The notes under the pieces were generated by a model that saw only the letters and a list, made by a program, of their open reading frames with translations, made no database searches and was not told where the DNA came from. Positions 45,371 through 54,685 of a DNA stretch of 64,000 nucleotides are shown piece by piece. A program made the position numbers and the translations under genes. The DNA is taken from NCBI RefSeq assembly GCF_014641595.1, contig NZ_BMIA01000001.1, positions 1,672,425 through 1,736,424 on the forward strand, written 5' to 3'. Position 1 is the first letter of the stretch, and every line of letters starts with the position of its first letter. Source of the DNA: Dyadobacter endophyticus. Lineage in GTDB: Bacteria > Bacteroidota > Bacteroidia > Cytophagales > Spirosomataceae.

Positions 45371-46732
45371 TCAGGCGATGGGCAAGGTAATGCGGAATTC
45401 GGTTTTTTCACCTTCCAAGCTATCCACTTCGAGCACGCCTCCGTGGCCGTTGGTAATGATGTCGTAGCTCATCGAAAGTCCTAAACCGGTACCCTGACCG
45501 GTTGGCTTGGTTGTAAAAAACGGCTGGAATATCTTTGCTTTCACGTGTTCCGGCATGCCCGTTCCATTGTCTGAAACCCTGATATATAGTTTGTTATCGA
45601 ATTTTTTAGTACTGATTTTAACCTCCGGCTTGTAGTCGCCCAGTTGGCCTGCCTCGGTGAGTTTCCGCTTTTTCTCAGCAACGGCATAGAATGCATTGGT
45701 AAACAGGTTGAGGAAAACACGGCCCAGGTCCTGTGGCAGCACATTGACGGTCCCGATCGTCGGGTCGAAATCGGTGACTAACGCCGCATTAAACTCCTTG
45801 TCTTTCGCGCGCAGGCCGTGGTAAGCGAGGCGCATATACTCGTCTGCGAGCGCATTCACCTCCACGGACTCCTTCTCGCCCGACGACGCCCGCGAATGTT
45901 GCAGCATTCCCTTCACGATCGAATCGGCACGTTTACCGTGGTGCGTGATTTTCTGCTGGTTCTGGCTCAGGTCGCTGATGATACCTTTGATATAATCCTT
46001 GTCATTATCGTCGATACCCGTCTTATCGATCTCCTCTTCCAGCTCCTGACAAAGCTCTACCGACACTTCCGAGAAATTATTTACAAAATTCAGCGGGTTC
46101 TGTATCTCGTGCGCTATACCCGCCGTGAGCTCGCCCAGTGAAGCCATTTTTTCGCTCTGTATCAATTGATTCTGGGTTGCTTTCAGTTCTTCGATTGCCT
46201 TTTGAAGCTCTTCTTTCTGTTGGGTCAACTCCTGCGTTCGTTCTGCCACCAGGTATTCCAAGGATTGCTTCTGTTCTCGCGCGAGCTCCTCGTCACGAAG
46301 GCGGTCGCGCCGCTCCTGTGCCAGAACCTTCTGTTGCTTCCTGGCATAAAACCAAATCACGAAGCAGAAAATCCATGCAAACAAAATAGCCATGCCGAAA
46401 ATGTCGTCATAGCTTTTGTGAAATTTAGGAAAGAGCAGCTCGATGATGTCGCTCAGCATGGATACGCCCACAAACGGGACAATCGACTGAACAGTAGTGC
46501 GTATGGGCTGAAAATCCTCCTCCTTGTAAAAAAACCACAGTAAGCCCAGCAGCGACAGATTCCAAACCCAGGTAAACATCTCGGGCTGCCTTCCTATGTA
46601 GTAAATCGCCACCAGGCCCAACACGTAAAAGCGGGCATACTTGAAGAAGTTGGCCCATTTAGGCAGCTTGTCGGTGTGCTGCATGGCTGAATGGGCAAAT
46701 TGAACGAGAAAGAAGGCAACGATGAAATGCAT
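45371..46732 (-). CDS. membrane-bound sensor histidine kinase
   Basis: From the ATG at 46732 (MHFIVAFFLVQF) it has 453 residues; 16 more codons are possible from 46780. About five membrane helices fill residues 1-130 (KYARFYVLGLVAIYYIG, WVWNLSLLGLLWFF, FGMAILFAWIFCFVIWF). A coiled coil (about 132-195) leads to the phospho-acceptor His208 in TAGIAHEIQNPLNFVNNFSE, and the ATPase domain has NLFTNAFYAV, VSDNGTGMP and GQGTGLGLSMSYDII. The signal is sensed within the membrane, since no periplasmic domain is visible. It heads the operon REC, REC-cyclase, HD protein and is the likely kinase for both receivers. Confidence 0.93.
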   Translation of the reverse strand: MHFIVAFFLVQFAHSAMQHTDKLPKWANFFKYARFYVLGLVAIYYIGRQPEMFTWVWNLSLLGLLWFFYKEEDFQPIRTTVQSIVPFVGVSMLSDIIELLFPKFHKSYDDIFGMAILFAWIFCFVIWFYARKQQKVLAQERRDRLRDEELAREQKQSLEYLVAERTQELTQQKEELQKAIEELKATQNQLIQSEKMASLGELTAGIAHEIQNPLNFVNNFSEVSVELCQELEEEIDKTGIDDNDKDYIKGIISDLSQNQQKITHHGKRADSIVKGMLQHSRASSGEKESVEVNALADEYMRLAYHGLRAKDKEFNAALVTDFDPTIGTVNVLPQDLGRVFLNLFTNAFYAVAEKKRKLTEAGQLGDYKPEVKISTKKFDNKLYIRVSDNGTGMPEHVKAKIFQPFFTTKPTGQGTGLGLSMSYDIITNGHGGVLEVDSLEGEKTEFRITLPIA

Positions 46733-46949
46733 GTAGAGATGTTGTAATAGTAGTTCTGTTTTACTATTATTCCTTAACAATTGGCAAAGTACTTATTTTC
46801 CCTCAAATATCGGTTGTGCCCGAAACTGTCGTGAAAGCGTCGCTCTAATTTATTTCTAACCGAATTTTAATGACTTTATAAAACAGTTTTAATACCATTT
46901 TTAGCACAGCTGAGAACCTTTGCCCGCAGGTAATTCAAACTAAACGAAC

Positions 46950-48206
46950 ATGTGCTATCCAGTTTTAAAACGGGTTCTCATCCTGGTGATGGTGGGAATG
47001 GCGTCTGCAAGGGCTCAGACAACCTACAATTTGCAGCAAGCCCTCCAAACGGCAAAGTCCAATAACCCCATCCTGAAACGCGAGCAATTCAATGTCGACA
47101 TTTCGCAGGCCGACATTACTACCGCGCAGCTCCGCCCCAATGTGATACTGAACAACCAGTCATTACAGCTGGTGCAGTCGTCCAAATTCCCCGAGAACAC
47201 CGGGTGGCTCAACGGCGCCAACCGGCAAATCTGGTGGCAGGTAACCAAGCCTTTTCAGTTGCCTGTACAGAGAGAGAACAAGATCAATTTCGCACAGCAA
47301 AATGTCAGGCTCACCCAAAAGCAGTATGCAGACACGGAACGTCATCTGTTTCAGACAGTTGCACAGAAATGGCTGGATGTTTGGGCAGCCCGCAAGCAAC
47401 TCGATTTATTGGGCACAGCGAAGGCCAATATCGATTCGCTGGCCAATATCAACCGCCTACGTGTAAAAAACCAGGTGATCACCACCACCGACCTCGCACG
47501 CACCGAACTGCTCGCGAACCAGTACGACATTCAGCTCAAATCGGCATCGCAGGAATACCGCAATCAGCTTTCCAATCTGAAATTCCTGATGGGCGTGCAG
47601 GACTCGATCCGGATCGACACGACCGACCAGTTTGCATTTGCATTCCCAGATCAGATGGACGCTATCGTGGAGCAGGCATTACAGAACCGTACCGATATCC
47701 AGGCCATCAAATCGACGATGGACGTGGCCGACGCGAATATCAAGCTGCAAAAATCGAGCGCATTGCCGGTACCGGAACTCGGGCTTATCTACAACCCGCA
47801 GAACAAGGCGCATTACATGGGCGTGTACGGCACCATTGAAATACCCATTTTTTCAAGGAACCAGGGCGAGATCAAAAAGTCGCAGGTGCTGAAACAACAA
47901 GCCGAGCAGGATTTGCGCGCCACCGAAACGCAGGTACAGACGGAAATCATGACGGCCTATAAAAGCTATATCACTCACAGACAGAACTTACAGAATTTCA
48001 ATCAGTTACTAACTCAATCCCAAACAATCCTGAACAGTGTTAAATATTCTTACCTCCGTGGCGGGACGACAATCATCGACTTCCTGGAAGCCCAGCGCAG
48101 CTGGCTCGATACGCAGCAGCAGTATTACGACGTCCTCGGGCAGTACCGCCAGAGCTACATCGACCTCCTTTACGCATCCGGAATGATCAATCAAATCGCG
48201 CAATAA
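46950..48206 (+). CDS. TolC-family outer-membrane efflux protein (CusC/CzcC type)
   Basis: The 418-residue outer-membrane factor has a signal peptide (MCYPVLKRVLILVMVGMASA, cleavage near RAQ). Two OEP repeats follow, with long coiled coils: YNLQQALQTAKSNNPILKRE at the start, IPIFSRNQGEIKKSQVLKQQ in the middle and YLRGGTTIIDFLEAQRSWLD near the end. It forms the exit duct of a tripartite pump. The adaptor gene starts 2 nt after its stop. The promoter must lie in the AT-rich gap 46733-46949 shared with the divergent histidine kinase gene. Confidence 0.93.
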   Translation: MCYPVLKRVLILVMVGMASARAQTTYNLQQALQTAKSNNPILKREQFNVDISQADITTAQLRPNVILNNQSLQLVQSSKFPENTGWLNGANRQIWWQVTKPFQLPVQRENKINFAQQNVRLTQKQYADTERHLFQTVAQKWLDVWAARKQLDLLGTAKANIDSLANINRLRVKNQVITTTDLARTELLANQYDIQLKSASQEYRNQLSNLKFLMGVQDSIRIDTTDQFAFAFPDQMDAIVEQALQNRTDIQAIKSTMDVADANIKLQKSSALPVPELGLIYNPQNKAHYMGVYGTIEIPIFSRNQGEIKKSQVLKQQAEQDLRATETQVQTEIMTAYKSYITHRQNLQNFNQLLTQSQTILNSVKYSYLRGGTTIIDFLEAQRSWLDTQQQYYDVLGQYRQSYIDLLYASGMINQIAQ

Positions 48207-48208
48207 TC

Positions 48209-49219
48209 ATGAAGAACATACTCGTTTGCACCTGCCTGGCCATGACATTGATGGCAGGTTGCAAGAACAAAGCCGCTAACAAACCCGTACAGGACAATTC
48301 CTCGCCGGTGGTGAATGCCTCGGGCACCAAAATATCGTTTCCACTGGCCGAAAGCGCGAATTTTTTCCAAACTGAAAAGATATCCAGTTCCTCGCTCATG
48401 GCGAATGTAACCGCACCTGCGAAGGTTTCCGCTACCGTTCTCCGTTCGAATGAGGGGGCTTCGGGCAACATTGTGATATTCGATAACCCCGAGCTTGCGG
48501 GCAATTATACCCAGCTCTTGCAGCATCTGACGATGATCAACCAGATCCAGAATATCAATATCCGTCAGCGCAAGACAGAACTGTCTCGGATTAAGGACTT
48601 GCAGGAACATGGTGCCGCTACCGGCAAGGACCTGCTCGAATCACAGACTGCTCTGGCGATGGAAGAAACCAATCTGATCAACGAGCGTTCGGCCATTATC
48701 GAACACGAAACGAAGCTCAAAGCAGGCGGTTTTGAACCCAAACAACTCCGCACCGCGCCTGCGGGCACCGCGTACATCATCTGCGACGTGCCCGAGAGCG
48801 ACATCAGCCAGGTGAAAAAAGGCGGTAAATGCACCATTCAGTTCACCGCTTTTCCGAACGAGGACTTCACCGGTACCATCGACGACATCGCCGACCTGGT
48901 GGATCAAACCACCCGGATGATCAAGCTGCGCGTGAATATTAATAACTCCAATGGCAAGCTGAAAGCCGGGATGTTTGGAACGGTCGCATTCGGCCTGAGC
49001 GAAGGTAAAAGACTCAGTATCAATAAAGATGCATTGGTAACTGTGCAAGGCCGCAACTATGTGTTTTTAAAAACCGCCCCGCAGGTTTTCGAGCGCCGCG
49101 AAGTGAATATCGGCGACCAAATCGGCGACCGCATTGTGGCATTCAGCGGCCTGAAAGACGGTGAAAATGTGGTGACCAAGGGCGTCATGCAACTCAAAGG
49201 TTTATCGTTCGGCTATTAA
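48209..49219 (+). CDS. RND efflux periplasmic adaptor subunit (CusB/CzcB type)
   Basis: The 336-residue membrane-fusion lipoprotein has signal MKNILVCTCLAMTLMAGC, lipidated Cys18. The helical hairpin (TQLLQHLTMINQIQNINIRQ to RSAIIEHETKLKAGG) and beta-barrel part (GTAYIICDVPESDISQVKKG, VDQTTRMIKLRVNINNSNGK) are clear. It links the inner-membrane RND pump to the TolC-like duct and may hand over metal. It is short for the family and lacks an obvious N-terminal metal-binding extension. It lies 2 nt after the TolC-family gene, in one operon. Confidence 0.92.
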   Translation: MKNILVCTCLAMTLMAGCKNKAANKPVQDNSSPVVNASGTKISFPLAESANFFQTEKISSSSLMANVTAPAKVSATVLRSNEGASGNIVIFDNPELAGNYTQLLQHLTMINQIQNINIRQRKTELSRIKDLQEHGAATGKDLLESQTALAMEETNLINERSAIIEHETKLKAGGFEPKQLRTAPAGTAYIICDVPESDISQVKKGGKCTIQFTAFPNEDFTGTIDDIADLVDQTTRMIKLRVNINNSNGKLKAGMFGTVAFGLSEGKRLSINKDALVTVQGRNYVFLKTAPQVFERREVNIGDQIGDRIVAFSGLKDGENVVTKGVMQLKGLSFGY

Positions 49220-49231
49220 CCCCCTCCGGAT

Positions 49232-49531
49232 ATGCTTCAAGCCCAGATCTTCATCAGTGCCGATCACTGGAAGGACGAAATACCGCTATTTGAATACATT
49301 ATGCAGTTTCTGGTTAGACAGAAAGTGCAGGGAGCCACAGTGTATCGCGGCCGCCTAGGCTTCGACGGCAAGCACCTGAGCCGCCCCAACGACCTGTTCA
49401 GTTTCGACGAAACACCCATGGTCATTTCCTTTATAGACGAGGAAGAAAAAGTTAAATCCGCATTGACATTACTCCGTAAAGAGGTGAAAAGCGGGTTTAT
49501 AGTTACCAACCATGTAGACAAGTGGAATTAA
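49232..49531 (+). CDS. DUF190 PII-like protein
   Basis: The 99-residue soluble protein matches the DUF190 family: AQIFISADHWKDEIPLFEYI, then QKVQGATVYRGRLGFDGKHL and the C-terminal KEVKSGFIVTNHVDKW. DUF190 proteins share the ferredoxin-like fold and trimer form of PII signalling proteins. Ligand and partner are unknown here. The gene is wedged between the adaptor gene (12 nt upstream) and the RND pump gene (1 nt downstream), so it is tightly co-expressed and may regulate the pump. Confidence 0.88.
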   Translation: MLQAQIFISADHWKDEIPLFEYIMQFLVRQKVQGATVYRGRLGFDGKHLSRPNDLFSFDETPMVISFIDEEEKVKSALTLLRKEVKSGFIVTNHVDKWN

Positions 49532-49532
49532 A

Positions 49533-52500
49533 ATGATCAAGAACCTGCTTTTTTTCAGCCTTCGCAACCGATGGGTCGTGATCGCTGTGAGCGTAGTGCT
49601 GATGGGCGCCGGATTCTGGTGCTTCACACAGCTCAAAATAGAGGCTTACCCCGATATTGCCGATACTAACGTGATCGTGGTAGCCCAATATCCAGGCCGC
49701 GCCGCCGAGGAAGTGGAACAGCAAGTGACGGTTCCCATTGAAAGAGCCCTGCAAAACACCCCGAACGTGCTCGACAGACGCAGCCGGACCATATTCGGAC
49801 TGTCGGTAGTGCAGTTGACATTTAAAGACGGCACAGACGATTATTTCGCCCGTCAGCAGGTTACCGAACGGCTTGCTTCAGCTGAGCTGCCGGATGGCGT
49901 TGCACCCGAGCTCGCCCCTTTGTCGACTGCGGTAGGTGAAATCCTCCGCTACGTGGTGGAAGCGCCGTCGAGTTACAGCCCTACCCAGCTCCGCGATTTG
50001 CAGGATTGGGTGATCAAGCCCGCATTGCTGCAAGTGCCTGGTATTGCCGATGTGACTACTTTTGGCGGTCCATTGAAACAGTTCCACATCATTACCTCGC
50101 CTGAAAAGCTGGTGAAATACGGCTTGTCGATGCAAAATGTGATCGACGCCATCAATGCAAACAACCAGAACACCGGCGGGAATGTGATTGCACGCGGTGG
50201 CCAGGGCTTTGCTATTCGGGGACTTGGGGCCATTAAAAATGAGCTGGATATCCAGAATATTGTGTTGAAATCTGACAATGGAGTGCCTGTATTTGTACGG
50301 GATGTCGCCACTGTTGAGATCACCCCTCCTCCTCCAAGCGGGGTGATGGGTTACACCATAACCGCTGATAAAGTGGACGTTAGCAGCGGCGTTGAGGGCA
50401 TTATCCTGCTCCGTCGCTACGAAAACCCAAGCGAGGTTTTGAAGGTATTGAAAGAAAGAATCGCCGACCTCGAAGCGAGCGAACTGCCCGAAGGCGTGCA
50501 TTTGAAACCGCTTTACGATCGCAGCTTTCTGATCGACCATTCGCTTGAAACCGTCGCGCATACGCTGTTTGAAGGAATTTCAATCGTTGTAATCCTGCTG
50601 ATCTTTTTCCTTGGCAGCATCCGGAGCGCACTGGTAGTGGCGCTTACGATTCCGTTCTCTTTGTTGTTTGCGTTTATATTAATGCGGTTGACAGGCATTC
50701 CGGCGAACTTGCTTTCGCTCGGTGCGATCGACTTCGGGATCATCGTCGACGGTGCCTGTGTGATGGCCGAACATTTGATTCGCAAATACCGGACTGCCAG
50801 CCCCGAGGAAAAACAGCAGGGTATCGTCAAAATTACATTGCTATCCGCCCAGGAAGTGGGTCGCGAGATCTTCTTCTCAGTAACCATCATCATCCTCGCG
50901 TACATGCCTATCCTGCTCATGACGCGCGTGGAAGGCAAGCTTTTCTCACCAATGGCGCTGACGCTCGCATTCGCCGTGATCGGTTCGATGCTGGCCGCGC
51001 TGACGTTCATTCCCGTACTCATTTCTTTTGCCTACAAAAAAGCATTGTCTAATCCCGACAAGCCGATGAAAGAGCATAAGAACTTTGTTCTGGACTTTCT
51101 TACAAAGTCCTATACCAAAGCATTGGGCGGCTTTTTGAAGAACTATAAAATCACTGTCCTCGCAGGTTTCAGTGTCGTGATCGTGCTTGTTTTGTTCGGG
51201 TTAAAACTGGGAACCGAGTTTTTGCCGACCCTCGATGAAGGCTCGATATTCCTCCGTGGCAACTTCCCGGCGGGTATTACCATCCAGGAAAACGCGAGCT
51301 ATGCGCCGAAAATCCGGAAGATCATTGCCAAATACCCGCAAATATCGTTCGTGATCACCCAAACCGGCCGCAACGACGACGGTACCGACCCATTTCCTGC
51401 GAACCGAAACGAAATCCTCGTGGGTTTGAAGGATTATGACCTTTGGAGTAAAACAATCTCCAAAAAAGAACTGGTAGAAAAGATTAAAGCAGACTTGCAA
51501 GCCCAACTCCCGGCCGTTGCATTTTCGTCCGGCCAGCCCATTATCGACCAGGTAATGGAGATCGTAACCGGCAGCGCGGCAGATCTGGCAGTTTCGGTTG
51601 TTGGCGACGATTTGAATATGATGCGCAAAAAAGCCGAAGCCATTGCGAAAATCGTGAAAGCTACCCCGGGTGCCGACAATGTCAATATAGAGCAGGAAGG
51701 CCCTCAGGAACAGCTGGCGATCAACATCAACCGGCAGGCAGCCGCTCGCTTCGGGATCAATGTCGCCGATATTCAGAACATGATCGAGGCGGCAATTGGC
51801 GGCAAAACGATTTCCACGCTTTACGACGGTACCAAGCGGTACGACATTGTGATTCGCTTCCTGCCCAAATACCGGAATTCCATCGACGCGATCAAGAGCG
51901 TGCAGGTACCCTCGCTCACAGGCGCGCTCATCCCCATGAGCCAGCTGGCCGACATTCATTTCATTGAAGGTCAAACCAATATCTATCGCTACGGCAGCAA
52001 ACGGATGGTCACAGTCCGCACCAACATCCGTGGCCGTGACCAGGGTGGTTTCGTGAAAGAATTGCAGAAAAAACTCAATGCGCAGGTCCACGTGCCAAAA
52101 GGTTACAGCATCATCTACGGCGGCCAGTACGAAAACCTTGAACGCGCGGGTAAGCAGCTGGCATTCACCATTCCGCTGACCATTGTGATGGTGTTCCTGT
52201 TCCTCTTTATGTTGTTCAAAAATCTTCCGCACACGATGGTGACGATGAGCTGCATTCTTTTTGCCCTGGGAGGCGGTATTGTGGCATTGCTCATGCGGGG
52301 ATATTACTTCAACGTGTCGGCCGGTGTGGGTTTCGTGAGCATATTCGGGATTTCGGTGATGGCCGGCGTGCTGCTCGTCTCCGCATTGAACCGCACGACG
52401 CAAGCCCGCGAAAATTCATTGGAACACGATGTGCTGGAAGCTTCCTCCGAACAGCTCCGTGCCATGCTTTCCATCCTCGTCGTGGCCATTATCGGCCTGG

Positions 52501-52679
52501 TACCCGCCGCTATTTCGTCCGGCATCGGTTCCGACGTGCAGCGTCCGCTGGCGACCGTGATTATCGGCGGTTTGACAAGCACATTGCTTTTCGCCCCGAT
52601 ACTCCTTCCACCGCTCTATTTGTGGACAGAAAAACGGCGTAAACCGCAGAAACCGAGAGAAGTGCTCGAATTGGAATAG
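49533..52679 (+). CDS. heavy-metal efflux RND pump (CusA/CzcA family)
   Basis: The 1048-residue inner-membrane transporter has 12 membrane helices in two halves and large periplasmic loops. Family signatures include AYPDIADTNVIVVAQYPGRA, VVQLTFKDGTDDYFARQQV, LPEGVHLKPLYDRSFLID and LGTEFLPTLDEGSIFLRGNF. The helix-4 proton-relay segment LGAIDFGIIVDGACVMAEHL has the Asp residues typical of HME-type pumps. It exports Cu/Ag or Zn/Co/Cd-type cations; the metal cannot be decided by eye. It begins 1 nt after the DUF190 stop. Confidence 0.93.
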   Translation: MIKNLLFFSLRNRWVVIAVSVVLMGAGFWCFTQLKIEAYPDIADTNVIVVAQYPGRAAEEVEQQVTVPIERALQNTPNVLDRRSRTIFGLSVVQLTFKDGTDDYFARQQVTERLASAELPDGVAPELAPLSTAVGEILRYVVEAPSSYSPTQLRDLQDWVIKPALLQVPGIADVTTFGGPLKQFHIITSPEKLVKYGLSMQNVIDAINANNQNTGGNVIARGGQGFAIRGLGAIKNELDIQNIVLKSDNGVPVFVRDVATVEITPPPPSGVMGYTITADKVDVSSGVEGIILLRRYENPSEVLKVLKERIADLEASELPEGVHLKPLYDRSFLIDHSLETVAHTLFEGISIVVILLIFFLGSIRSALVVALTIPFSLLFAFILMRLTGIPANLLSLGAIDFGIIVDGACVMAEHLIRKYRTASPEEKQQGIVKITLLSAQEVGREIFFSVTIIILAYMPILLMTRVEGKLFSPMALTLAFAVIGSMLAALTFIPVLISFAYKKALSNPDKPMKEHKNFVLDFLTKSYTKALGGFLKNYKITVLAGFSVVIVLVLFGLKLGTEFLPTLDEGSIFLRGNFPAGITIQENASYAPKIRKIIAKYPQISFVITQTGRNDDGTDPFPANRNEILVGLKDYDLWSKTISKKELVEKIKADLQAQLPAVAFSSGQPIIDQVMEIVTGSAADLAVSVVGDDLNMMRKKAEAIAKIVKATPGADNVNIEQEGPQEQLAININRQAAARFGINVADIQNMIEAAIGGKTISTLYDGTKRYDIVIRFLPKYRNSIDAIKSVQVPSLTGALIPMSQLADIHFIEGQTNIYRYGSKRMVTVRTNIRGRDQGGFVKELQKKLNAQVHVPKGYSIIYGGQYENLERAGKQLAFTIPLTIVMVFLFLFMLFKNLPHTMVTMSCILFALGGGIVALLMRGYYFNVSAGVGFVSIFGISVMAGVLLVSALNRTTQARENSLEHDVLEASSEQLRAMLSILVVAIIGLVPAAISSGIGSDVQRPLATVIIGGLTSTLLFAPILLPPLYLWTEKRRKPQKPREVLELE

Positions 52680-52693
52680 GGGTCCGAAAGTGC

Positions 52694-52701
52694 TAAATTT
52701 G
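52694..52701 (+). promoter_or_regulatory. -7 promoter box of the DUF5618-like gene
   Basis: TAAATTTG is a full match to TAnnTTTG, 28 nt before the ATG at 52729. It suggests this small gene is transcribed separately from the metal efflux operon that ends at 52679. Confidence 0.4.
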
Positions 52702-52728
52702 TTTTAAGTCAAATAAAAATACTGCACT

Positions 52729-53115
52729 ATGAAAGAGAAAAACCCTGTCCTGGAAGCGAAACGCTATGTAGAAAATGCGCGGACTATTTTGAGAGAAAAA
52801 GCTATTAAGGAGAATGATCGGTATACCGATCGGAAGTATGTCAAACTGGCCGGTCACGCCGCATATACAGGCGTACTGGTTGCGCTTGATGGCTTCTTTG
52901 GAATCACAACTAAGAAACAGAAGGACGCTAATTGGTACAAAGAGCAACTCGCCTCAGTAGATAAAAAAGTGTTGGGCAATTTTGTGGACGCATACGAACT
53001 CCTGCATTTATATATGGGATACGACGGGACGCAGAACGCCACCGTTGCGCAACAGGGCATTCAACGCGCCGATGAAATCATCCAGTGGGTAGAGCAGCGA
53101 ACTGCCACTTGCTAA
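52729..53115 (+). CDS. small helical protein, DUF5618-like
   Basis: The 128-residue soluble, mostly alpha-helical protein begins MKEKNPVLEAKRYVENARTI and contains KYVKLAGHAAYTGVLVALDG and AYELLHLYMGYDGTQNATVA. The pattern (helical, HEPN-like with an N-terminal EAKRYVENA helix) fits DUF5618, a Bacteroidota family of unknown function. DUF5618 proteins are sometimes considered HEPN-like, but no toxin-antitoxin partner is next to it. It has its own promoter box and a strong terminator. Confidence 0.65.
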   Translation: MKEKNPVLEAKRYVENARTILREKAIKENDRYTDRKYVKLAGHAAYTGVLVALDGFFGITTKKQKDANWYKEQLASVDKKVLGNFVDAYELLHLYMGYDGTQNATVAQQGIQRADEIIQWVEQRTATC

Positions 53116-53139
53116 CTTTTAGATTGCCGATAAAAAAGT

Positions 53140-53175
53140 GAAGCCGGATCCAGCGATGGGTCCGGCTTCGTTGTT
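53140..53175 (+). terminator. intrinsic terminator after the DUF5618-like gene
   Basis: GAAGCCGGATCC (53140-53151) pairs with GGGTCCGGCTTC (53158-53169) with one mismatch and a 6-nt loop, followed by GTTGTTC. The T tract is weak but the stem is strong. Confidence 0.75.
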
Positions 53176-53307
53176 CTACAAGCTCAGTATTTCAGCCTTA
53201 TAATAATTATCCGGTGGATAAAACGGCCGTTTTTAGTTAAATTCCCTAAGTCTTATGTCCTTATCGGCACAAGGCAAACTCAGCTATACACTTTAAACTA
53301 TCCTTAC

Positions 53308-53943
53308 ATGCAGCAAAAACGCTACCTCCTCTGCTTAATGCTCCTTACCGGCCGCATTGCCGCTGCGCAGGCTCCGGATTCCATCCCCGGGGAATACCAT
53401 TTGCAGGGCGTGATGGAAACCGCTTCCGCCATTTTGCTTAAACCCGACAGCACTTTCGAGCTTTATTTCTCTTACGGCGCCATGGACCGCCAGGGCCACG
53501 GCAAATGGCAGGTTCAGAACGGAAGTATTGTGCTCAACAGCCGCCCGAGACCCGAACGCGATTTTGCATTAGTTGCCAGCAAAGCTGCTTCTGACGACTT
53601 TACTACCGTCAAAATCGTCGACAGCAACCAGCAGATCCTGCCATTTTTCGAAGCCCTGATCCGAACCCCCGGAGGCGAAAAGTATGGCAAAATGAACCAG
53701 GAAGGCATATTTCAAATTCCCAAGACCAAAACGACCGGTATCGACCTGTTCTTTACGTTGGCTCCGGAACGTTACAGTTCATTCCCTGTGCAGTCCGAAG
53801 ACAACTATTTCGAGTTCCGCATTGAGCCCTGGATTATAGAAATTTTCGTCGAAAATATCGTTCTGAAACCCGAAAAAGACGGCCTGAAAGGGGAACATCC
53901 ACTTCTTAAAGGCGATGCGTTTTCCTACGAAAAAATGAAGTGA
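53308..53943 (+). CDS. secreted hypothetical protein
   Basis: The 211-residue protein has a clear signal peptide (MQQKRYLLCLMLLTGRIAAA, cleavage after AQA). The mature part starts with a lipocalin-like strand pattern (GEYHLQGVMETASAILLKPD, FELYFSYGAMDRQGHGKWQV), as in small beta-barrel domains that report on composition or stability. I recognise no named family. It is a single gene whose stop abuts the stop of the convergent NAD(P)-binding gene. Confidence 0.7.
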   Translation: MQQKRYLLCLMLLTGRIAAAQAPDSIPGEYHLQGVMETASAILLKPDSTFELYFSYGAMDRQGHGKWQVQNGSIVLNSRPRPERDFALVASKAASDDFTTVKIVDSNQQILPFFEALIRTPGGEKYGKMNQEGIFQIPKTKTTGIDLFFTLAPERYSSFPVQSEDNYFEFRIEPWIIEIFVENIVLKPEKDGLKGEHPLLKGDAFSYEKMK

Positions 53944-54627
53944 TCAAACGTATTGCCTGTCTCCTACCAGATTGATATCCTTCACTTCGAGGATATTCTT
54001 GTCGTAGCCGTATTTTGTAACATTGATCATCGCCTTTGCAACTTGTTTCAGCGTAGATGCGCTGTTAGGGAATACCGCTTTCAAAATCGGATACAGCCAG
54101 CCGACGTATTTATACAAGCTAAGCAGGTTTTTCTGTCCCTCGGTAGCTTTCATGAACCCCGGGCGGAATGCAAACACCTGATCGAAAGGTAGTTTCCGCA
54201 AATCATTTTCCGTTTTGCCCTTCACCCTCGCCCACATAATGCTGCCTTTTTCTGTGCTGTCTGTGCTTGCTCCTGAAACATAGCAAAAGGTCATGTTAGG
54301 ATTTTGTCGGCTGAGCACTTCGGCTACGTGCAGAGTCAGATCGTAGGTGATGCGCCGGTATTCCGGCTCCTTCATACCTACCGACGATACACCCAGGCAG
54401 AAATAGCAGGCATTATAGCCTGTCAACTGGCCCTCTATCGCCGAAATATCGTGAAAGTCCTTGTGTACAATCTCTGTAAGCTTCGGGTGATCCATTCCGA
54501 GTGGACGCCGATTGATAATAAGAACCGCCTCCACGTCCGGGTTTTCCAGACATTCGAGCAGTACCCCCTCACCTACCATACCCGTCGTCCCGGTTACGAT
54601 TGCCTTTATTTTTCCTTCAACGGCCAT
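53944..54627 (-). CDS. NAD(P)-binding Rossmann-fold (atypical SDR) protein
   Basis: The ATG at 54627 (MAVEGKIKAIVTGTTGMVGE) gives 227 residues; six more codons are possible upstream. The dinucleotide-binding motif is GTTGMVGEGVL. CYFCLGVSSVGMKEPEYRRI and FCYVSGASTDSTEKG follow, and MWARVKGKTENDLRKL resembles the YxxxK region with Tyr replaced. That is typical of atypical SDRs that bind NAD(P) without the standard catalytic triad. Cytosolic; substrate unknown. It lies downstream of the SDR gene on the same strand, with a 58-nt gap. Confidence 0.85.
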   Translation of the reverse strand: MAVEGKIKAIVTGTTGMVGEGVLLECLENPDVEAVLIINRRPLGMDHPKLTEIVHKDFHDISAIEGQLTGYNACYFCLGVSSVGMKEPEYRRITYDLTLHVAEVLSRQNPNMTFCYVSGASTDSTEKGSIMWARVKGKTENDLRKLPFDQVFAFRPGFMKATEGQKNLLSLYKYVGWLYPILKAVFPNSASTLKQVAKAMINVTKYGYDKNILEVKDINLVGDRQYV

Positions 54628-54685
54628 AGTTTGTCTGATTTTCAAGTGCTGTTAATGCCGCAAGATAAGGATATTTTAAAGTCAC

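Noticed and set aside
51201..52403. 400-codon open frame on the minus strand
   Set aside because: It lies entirely opposite the RND pump gene, whose family motifs are intact over this stretch; the antisense translation has no domain-like pattern and is rich in His, Arg and Cys, as expected from codon bias.
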